In this document: positions 56,701-64,000 of the stretch, in pieces
How positions within the stretch are numbered: the first letter of the stretch is position 1
How the letters are laid out: the number at the start of each line of letters is the position of its first letter
DNA from: Aldrovandia affinis
Lineage: Eukaryota > Chordata > Actinopteri > Notacanthiformes > Halosauridae
DNA: 64,000 bases
Direction of reading: 5' to 3'
Assembly: GCA_029706075.1 (NCBI GenBank)
Contig: JAINUG010000131.1
Span: forward strand, 1,612,001 to 1,676,000
Notes under the pieces: generated by a model
The model's input: the letters and a program-made list of their open reading frames with translations, nothing else
Database searches by the model: none
What the model was told of the DNA's origin: nothing
Program-made: the position numbers and the translations under genes

Positions 56701-57104
56701 TTGCCATTTAGACTCATCACCCTAAATCGAATGTGTGTGTATCAGTTTCCTACGGAGAAAATCGCTTTTGATATACTGTATAGTATACTGTACTGTACTA
56801 TACTGTCTAGTTTTCTGGGATGAGGAAGAGGTGCAGCACACATTCGTTTAGTTTGTGTATATTTTCATCTAAGCCTTCTGTATTAAAACCTGAACTGTAT
56901 TCACTGTTCAGTAACATTCATTGATGCACTTGTGATGCTCAGCAGATAAAAGTCTGTCCAACCTCTGAAGTTCGCTGAGGCAGACCAGGATACGACCAAA
57001 TTGGGCACAAGTGATAAATATTCAGTTTGCGACAAAAGCTAGCAATTACACTACCACCCAGGTGCATTTTCAATACTGTCCTGACCAAACTAGATCCCTT
57101 AAAG

Positions 57105-57651
57105 CAGTGGTCCCCAACCTCGGTCCTGGGGGCCCACTGTGTATGCTGGTTTTTGTTCCTGCTAGTCTCTTGATCAATTAAGGTTGTTGAAAACATCTGT
57201 GTAAGTTCTACCATTTTCTTCTTTGAACTTATTTTAACACAATGCAGGTTTGGCTCATTGCCAATTGCTTTGTCATTGAATTCTTCCACAAATGGTTTCT
57301 GTGACCAGCTGTTCACTTTAAAAAATAAGGCCCCCACTGATTTCACCTGTCTACAATTGAATCAATTAAAAGATGTAAGGAATCATGTGTCATACAGTGC
57401 ATTACAGAAAATGAGAGCAATAGTGACTGATTAAATGTCTTGGGATGTGAACATGGGACGTTTATTGTTTATGGCATGCATAGCTATTTCTGACATATGG
57501 TCTTAACAGTGTGAAATCATGCTTTAATATAAATGAAAAGTGTCTAATTAAGAACAATTAACAGCTAGTTACAATAGAGAGGCTACAATTATGGTTGGAA
57601 CGAAAGCCAGCACACACAGTGGGCCCCCAGGACCGAGGTTGGGGACCACTG
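57105..57651. mobile_element. hAT-type MITE, 547 bp
   Basis: Terminal inverted repeats of about 58 bases begin CAGTGGTCCCCAACCTCGG. They are flanked by 8-bp near-duplicates CCTTAAAG (57,097-57,104) and CCTTTAAG (57,652-57,659). The interior is AT-rich and non-coding. Confidence 0.85.
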
Positions 57652-58189
57652 CCTTTAAGGATACACTCATTAAAACACCCTTAGTATGTATCCTAAAGTC
57701 TAAGATTTGCATTGTACATTTGAGTTCATTGATGCATCACAGAATTGGATCAAAGGACAGAAAGCATCTTACTAAATGTTTACAGTGCTAATAATGATAG
57801 CAGGGTATTGGAATTGAAAGGGATTAAGTCAGGGTAGCATGGCATGCTCTCTTGGTCACAGTGGATATGTAGTAAGATAGGTCTACTTCGTGTGTGTCAG
57901 AGGTGGTTGCAGTACAGACGAGGAGAGGGTACAGTGGGGTCCTGCAGTAGGGATGAAACCAAAGCTTCATCCAGTCATTATATCCCATTCCCTCTGACGT
58001 GGGGGGAGCAGCATCCTGGAGCACTTTCACTGTCACAGTAGGTGCACCAGCCTCTCTGATTGGCTCAGGCGAGACCCACCCTCCATAATCCTGTTAGCAG
58101 ATCCCTGGGGATTTGGCCATCAGTGAGCACGGACTGGCAGGTGACTGAAAATTAAGACTAGGTCAAGAACTCAGAGTCCTCAGCAAATA

Positions 58190-58570
58190 CAATCTTTTTC
58201 CGTTTTTCTCCCAATTTAGTGGCCAATTATACCCTCTATTTATTTTGATTTGCCCTCCCCACATGAGTCCGCTGCTCGTCTCTACGAGGCAAGTTAATTC
58301 TCAGAGGGCAGCGAACTCCGCTTCCTTTGAGACGGAATTCACGCACCCACATTCTGAAGACTCCCTCACATGCTTCATGGGGAACTCGAGCTGGCTCACC
58401 CTCCTCCCTCCCCCTGGGGCGGACAGCCAAACCCCACCCCCAATCAGGGCTAACGGCCAGGGCTGGTATGGCAGAGACGGGTTTCGAACCGCATCCCTGA
58501 TAGGCAGCACACACTTGTGTCGGACCAGCTAAGATACGGGTGCGTTAGACCGCTACGCTACTCTCCCTGA
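58190..58570 (-). mobile_element. tRNA-headed SINE, minus strand
   Basis: The tail at the left is TTTCTCCCAATTTAGTGGCC. The body has GGGGCGGACAGCCAAACCCC. The head at the right has the reversed B-box GGGTTTCGAACCGC, but it is of a different tRNA-like type from the 45.4 kb copy. Confidence 0.75.
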
Positions 58571-58934
58571 ATTCTCTTCTTTACTTCATTACTGTGGTTT
58601 CAGTTTCCTCAAAGGATGTATGACAGAGTTAGGAACATATACAATGTATTCCAGCAGCTTTATCACAGCAATGTATAATCAGTAAATCTATATCTCTGGC
58701 ATGTATATGTATCATATACAGAACTTATTTTAGTTCCCATGGAAATTCCAAATAAACACCTACTCTTGACCGTAATATGGTCTGGCCTGTGAGAAACACC
58801 TTAAATTGCTTGTAAGTGCTGTACAACAAATAATGCTCTGCTTTATAACAACCACGGTGTGGTATTGGCATAAGCTTGAAAATTAGGGCCCACAAGTACA
58901 CAACAATATTTATAAAGGAAATTTTCAAATTTTA

Positions 58935-59050
58935 TTATTTGTTTATTTAAATTTTTGGTATCCAATTACACCCGCTACTTTCATATCAATCCTCCCCTCG
59001 TGCTATGAGTTTGAATGTTGTAAGCACTGGAGCACACGGGAGGCCCCACA
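58935..59050 (-). mobile_element. Internally deleted SINE copy
   Basis: Only the tail (TTTTTGGTATCCAATTACAC) and the outer head (GAGCACACGGGAGGCCC) remain, as in the 45.4 kb family. Confidence 0.6.
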
Positions 59051-60629
59051 ACAATATTTATGCATAAGAAAATGCACTGGCAGCACAAAGGCCATCCTAC
59101 CATATAGCACGCTGTGCTGCTATTGTTGTATTATATGCACTAATGAAATGGTTGGGCATTCCTGTAATATTCCTTGGATGTAGGCTGCTCGGGGTGTGTG
59201 TCTAGAGAGACCGTTTGAAACCTTTGTTTTCTAGTAATGGTGCATTATGAGTAGTAATCCAACTGTTGATGTCCATGAAGGCAACTCATAGAAATTACAA
59301 CAGAGACTGGCTTCTACCCGGCCTCCACGAACGGCTGCCTTAATATTTCATGCTTCAACAGGGTACCACCTATTTGTTGTTTTTTCCCCCTCTTCATATA
59401 AATGTTTAAAGGCGGATAAATCAGTCCTCACTTTATGTCTTCTCAGCCCAGCTGACAGAACACATTTCATGAGATTCATTAAGGAAAGCTACCACACACT
59501 AGCAGGATGAGAGATGGATTGCCCTTTAGTGTTGTGTTTTTACCCGAGGGGCCAGAAGCAATGTTTAGGAGCTGAACATTCCATGAGTGTGCCAGTTTGC
59601 GTGTATGGACCTGTGAAAGTCTAAGGTATTGTGTTAAAAGAAGCAATCCAGACAAGACCAGACCCTGAGCCCTATTCCTGTGGCCAACTGTGGGTGTTGC
59701 GAAACATAAAGTAAGCTAGAAGTATTGTGCTGGAAATATAATGAGGTTTGACAGGCAGCACACTTTAAAAAAAATAGACTAGAAAGTCCTTTTCATAGAT
59801 TTTAAGCATCTCCACATTTTCAAACAATTGATTAACTTTTTCCTTGGTGCTCAGATTTGTATAAATTCAGTGCTCTGATTTCTATGGGAAGTCATGATTC
59901 AATGCTCTCTGCTGTGATGGGGAAATCTGGCTGCTGGGAAATGACACACAAAAGCATGTTATCAATGAACGGGGTCACACCACACCACAACCTTCATTTG
60001 GTCTTACTCTGTTATTAACAGCTCCCACTGGAGTGCAGGGGACTGTTTTCTCTTGAAGACATACCAAGTGCATTAAAAGCAAGCCTAAAAGAGTCTGAGA
60101 ATTTACAGTATTTTAGATATCGTAAGATATCAGAGAGCTGAAAATGTAGAGAAATGTTCAACCTTTCCATGAAACTGATGAAACTACAGCTTTCTGACCA
60201 GAAATTAAACTACAGAGTGGTGCAAGCAGAAATCATATTAATAAAGTGCCAAATATAGGGAAAGTAAAATTCCAAGGAAAGTGCTTTGCCCTTGACTGTC
60301 CTCATTGGAATTCCAGAAGTGATTCATCTTGGAAGCATGCAGTAGTAATGTGGGGTCATTTTGTACTTCTGTGGTTTCAACAGAATGCTTCTGCTGGCTT
60401 TGATTGGGCACTCTTTGACTTTAAGCTCAGTTTCTTTAATTCAGGTCTAATTCTTATATCCCATACAGGAAACCTGTGGATGGTTCAGTTCTAATGGCTC
60501 TTGTTGGCCGGGTGCCCTGGCTGGCTGTCAATAGTGGAGGTGAAAATGACAGTGACACACCTACAGCTCCCATCATTCACTGTTCTGGTTCCAATTACGG
60601 CCTTCCAGTTAAAGGTGGGGATCTACAGT

Positions 60630-61140
60630 TGTACCCATAGGTGTCAAGCCCTAGAGAGAGCTGCCCTTATTTTAAAAACGTATTTACTAAACAATTAACT
60701 GATATAGTTAAGGATAATTTTGACCCTCTTCTAAAAAGAATATCTGCTGATGTGGAGAGGTGGTCCTCCCTTTTTCTATCCATTTGGGGTAAGGCGCATA
60801 TCCTTAAAATGATCTGTGTTCCCAAAATTTATTATTTACTTCAGTCACTCCCAATAGACATTCCAGTGAAATATTATGCAAAGTGTTCATGTAGAATGTT
60901 TGACGTCCCCGGATGCCTCTGGGGAATCTACACCAGTCTGTGGAGGAGGGTTAGGGCTCCCTAAGCTTTTATTTGATCATTGTGCCGATAGTATGAGGCA
61001 TCTAGCACAATGGTCACTACTGCCAGAGAGGGCTCCCCCATGGTATCAGCATGCTCCCCACTCCCTCCCCTTTCTTGGAGGACTTCTCATACTGACCCTT
61101 CTTTAAATCTGTCATACATACATCCAGCTTATATCAGGTC
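60630..61140 (+). mobile_element. L1-clade LINE fragment, ORF2 C-terminal region
   Basis: NFDPLLKRISADVERWSSLF followed by WGKAHILKMICVPKIYYLLQ and SLPIDIPVKYY is the conserved post-RT segment of L1-type ORF2. After a frameshift near 60,930 comes a LPKLLFDHCADSMRHLAQW-like stretch. No ends are visible. It is the only L1-clade piece seen. Confidence 0.8.
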
Positions 61141-61929
61141 CCTAGACCACAGCTGGCATACTAATTTAACATATGTGAGCGCACGGTATGTGGGGTTTTT
61201 GGCTTGGTATTTATTTCATTTCCTCTTTATTTTTGTCTATTTGATTCATTATTGCTGTCATACTGTGTTGTATTTGGTTTTTGTATTGTTGGTGTTGAGA
61301 TTGCATTGAGATTTCACTTATACGATTAGAAAATGATTTTGTGTACAGATTTAGAAGATAACAGTCCACAAAACAACATATTTCAGTCCATTTGCATGTG
61401 AAATTATACAATTTAGGCACATTTAGTTTAAATAATGTAAAGGTTAATCCTGTTGGCATCTTTTTAGATGGAGAGAGATGTGCTTGCTACAACTGAATTA
61501 ACTTACGATTGAATAGACTAAGTTAATCAATCACTATTTAGAAAAATTGTATCAGGCTAAATTTCCTGTATACCAGCCTTATATGCCCGTGTACCTCCAA
61601 AATAGTGGAAAAAACATATTTTTTACATGCAAACCATATGGGTTGACACCTATGTGTACACTTGAGCAAGACATCCAATCTGGCCTGAATTGCTTCCGGA
61701 AACCTACATTTAGAGTTCAAAAGTTGGCAATGTGAATTTCTGTGGATATGAATGTATGCAAAGCAAATGATGCTGGAATGGATTCTGGGTTGTGTAAGGG
61801 TGAATTGTGACATGTGTGCAGTCATTGCCAGGTCTCACCCAGAGATGGGAGAGCCTACACAGCCTTGATTAACCTTCCGGAGATCTAGGGACAGAACTAC
61901 ACCTCACCTGCGATCAGGCCAGCCACCAG

Positions 61930-61998
61930 ATGGGACAACCCGAGGGCCAATCAAAGCCACACTCACAACCCGAGGGCCAATCAAAGCCACCCTCTTGT
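61930..61998 (+). repeat. Short tandem duplication
   Basis: ACAACCCGAGGGCCAATCAA occurs at 61,937 and 61,966, followed each time by AGCCAC. Confidence 0.8.
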
Positions 61999-64000
61999 TG
62001 TGCGAGCGGTGTAATGCAATGGGCACTCCATTTGAACATTTTTTTTCATATTTCTTTATGAAATGTGGCTCTGACAAACAAAATAATAATCTACTTGTGA
62101 TGACTTTCAATCCTGTTATGTAACCGGATGACAATGTTCTGCCCTACAAGCTTGCTGTATTATCCAAGAGACCTAATGCATGCAAGAAGCTGGTCTGAGT
62201 AATGCGCCTCTCTTTTAAAGGAGGTGTATCCTGTTTTGTTTTGGGGTTTTTTATGAACAGGTTTTTGGCAAAAGCACAGGCAACCACAGGGGAGCCAAGG
62301 AGACAAAATATAATTTTTATTTTGCCCTATTTATTTTCTAGTTGAAAAAGAGGCTATTGCTGACTTCTTCTAAGCCTGTTTACGGATTCCTATTGGGTTT
62401 TGGCCTAAATATCTTACCATTCTCCGAGTTTTTATATGCTGATTGAGTCCTTCCCTGAGTGCTGTTCTCCCTTCTCTGCCCTTACATGGAGCAGGCCAGA
62501 GCCAAATGCTCTTATGATTTATAGTGTAGATGAGAGCCCGGAGACCTCAGCTTCTGTAGGACATGAGCGAGCATTGTGCTTGTGGACAGGAAGTGTGTGC
62601 ACTAGCATGCCGGCCTCACTGCCTTAGCCAACACATTGTTATTGCAGTCTTCCACATATGAGATGGGTACAGAGAGATACATGCAGCGCAGTCCATCTCA
62701 GATTCTTCTCTTCTGATAATGCCTCAGGCTTGCCTTCCCTGCGGTACTTATCAGCGAGAGGGATCAGCACTGCTCAACGCAGAGGCTTTTTTTGTCCTTA
62801 CCTGTTTTCTGTCGCCTGTCTCATGGTCTCCTCTCCCATTCTTAGTGCCTTGTGTCCTGGCCCTGCTGCCCTCTGAGTTTTGTCTCCTTGTCCTGCTGTC
62901 CTTCTCTCCTTGCCCTGGGTTCCTGCCTCCTGGCCTATATTTCCCACCCTCCCTGCCCTGTTTCCTGATTTCTGCCCCCTTTCTGAACACGCACACTCAC
63001 TCACACAATCACATACTCAATTCCCTGCCTGATGACGCGGAACACTGGAACATGAGCTCCCCTCTGGTGCCTGGCAGTCAGGGCCTTCGCTGTCATGATG
63101 CTCATCCACGTTCTCCACATGGCCCACTTCTCCCTGTCTGAGAAACACAGTGACTTGACTGTGTGTTGTCTCAGAGAACTCAGCTGATTTGCTTCCTTGT
63201 TGTAGACAGTGCATTGGCCAACTTGTTTTCTTAGCCGGAAAGAAAAAATACTGTTGTAGACAAAGAAATGGCTATTTGTTTGTGTATATTTTTGTGCTTC
63301 TACACCTATATTTGAAACTCAGCAGTAGTTTCGATCATGACTATACTTACCTATCTTCTGTAGGTGAAACGTTGGAGTAGATGTTGATTTTGGATCAAAG
63401 CAGGAAATAAGAATGTCACACGATATGGCTGTGCTGTTGTGAGACGCTCACTATTGTGAGTGCCATCCTGGCAGTGATGGTGTGAATATGCGGGGTAGTG
63501 CTTCAGTGAAAGGACATTGAGTGCTATACTGTACAGGAAGTCACTGTGGTCATATGAATGCCTCCATTTTGACTGGCTGTGATAATCTGGGCTGATATCC
63601 AGATCGAGCCCGAGGCAGGGCCATCTTATCTGCAGAGGAATGTTTGAATCCTGGCGTTTTTGGTGTTCCATTATTCCCCCCTGAATGGTTTTTGCTCTTG
63701 CTCTTTTGCTCTCGAATATATCTGGGTTAATATGATTGTAAAGATTATTCCCTTAAACAGACAAGGCTTTGAGGCTGAGCTTTGAGCTGAGCCTCGGGTT
63801 TGAGCTGCTTTGTGGGTGAGTCTGTGTGTAAATAGCTGTGCCCTGGTTTGGGTGTCTGCCCCACATGCCCCAGTCCTGGCATAAGGTGGCTATTGTGCAT
63901 TTTCCATCCATATGCTTCTTACATTCTACTCTAAAGCCTACTGCTACCATCAACAGATTTGAAATGGCTGAATCTATCAAGGCCAAGAGATAATGCTATA

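Larger units (their letters stand above)
43231..64000 (+). other. mfhas1: mfhas1 intron 1 (continues past the window)
   Basis: From the donor at 43,231 to the right edge no exon matching the expected MFHAS1 C-terminus was found. The stretch is non-coding apart from transposon relics listed separately. Homopyrimidine-rich sequence lies at 62,800-62,990. Confidence 0.6.

Noticed and set aside
62719-63141. 140-codon open frame rich in Leu/Pro
   Set aside because: Follows a pyrimidine-rich low-complexity stretch, and no domain or splice structure was seen.
43231-64000. Second coding exon of mfhas1
   Set aside because: Looked for a 3' exon coding the remaining C-terminus after the GTGAGT donor. 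None was recognised, so it is assumed to lie beyond the window.
1-64000. CRISPR arrays, bacterial operons, integrated virus genomes, rRNA
   Set aside because: No regularly spaced repeats, operon-like gene packing, viral structural genes or rRNA sequence. All gene models are spliced vertebrate genes.

Overview
This is 64 kb of nuclear DNA from a ray-finned (teleost-type) fish. The evidence is large introns with GT/AG splice sites, long AT-rich non-coding stretches, and dense teleost-type repeats: L2-clade LINEs with the fish 3' tail GTAAGTCGCTTTGGATAAAAG, several Tc1-like elements, hAT-type elements, tRNA-headed SINEs, one V-SINE and one L1-clade fragment. The species cannot be resolved from the sequence alone. 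There are no operons, CRISPR arrays or rRNA genes, and the tRNA-like sequences I found are SINE heads.

Gene layout, left to right. (1) 4.4-9.6 kb, minus strand: the last four coding exons of a gene I cannot name. All junctions are phase 0, with a stop codon and a nearby poly(A) signal. (2) 18.5-22.0 kb, plus: ppp1r3b, a single coding exon of 285 codons (glycogen-targeting subunit of protein phosphatase 1). A CCAAT/E-box-rich block at 14.4 kb is its likely promoter. (3) 24.85-36.84 kb, plus: eri1, seven coding exons joining into a 343-residue 3'-5' exoribonuclease with all five DEDDh catalytic residues. (4) 40.0 kb to beyond the right edge, plus: mfhas1, an LRR-ROC-COR protein. Its first coding exon (949 complete codons) ends at a consensus splice donor, and 43,231-64,000 is then intron sequence. 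ppp1r3b, eri1 and mfhas1 are also neighbours on human 8p23.1, so this is a conserved syntenic block. In human, as I remember it, eri1 points opposite to the other two; here all three point the same way.

The three named genes are unrelated in function: glycogen metabolism, histone-mRNA/5.8S rRNA/small-RNA 3' processing, and a ROCO-type signalling scaffold. Their adjacency reflects chromosomal history, not a pathway.

Repeat regions. 0-3 kb: two L2 LINEs, one carrying an inverted copy of its own 3' end. 6.5-8.4 kb: a patchwork of Gypsy pol, L2, SINE and Tc1 relics inside the unnamed gene. 26.2-27.8 kb: an almost complete Tc1 element with broken transposase, in eri1 intron 2. 30.6-32.3 kb: a Tc1 half-element split by a 1.1 kb hAT-like element that keeps a transposase N-terminal relic, in eri1 intron 3. 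44-61 kb: the mfhas1 intron, full of SINEs, a hAT MITE, a minisatellite apparently derived from that MITE's terminus, and L2/L1 fragments.

Stretches of more than 300 bases where I see no supported feature: 1,431-1,754; 2,931-4,430 apart from one CTCF-like motif; 5,323-6,570; 8,981-9,502; 9,617-9,985; 10,376-11,040; 11,541-11,745; 12,301-14,380; 14,561-17,280; 22,010-24,550; 25,037-25,786; 28,626-29,592; 32,991-33,767; 36,841-39,840; 43,231-44,395; 46,931-48,344; 48,393-50,640; 51,256-52,595; 59,051-60,630; 61,141-64,000 apart from one short tandem duplication.
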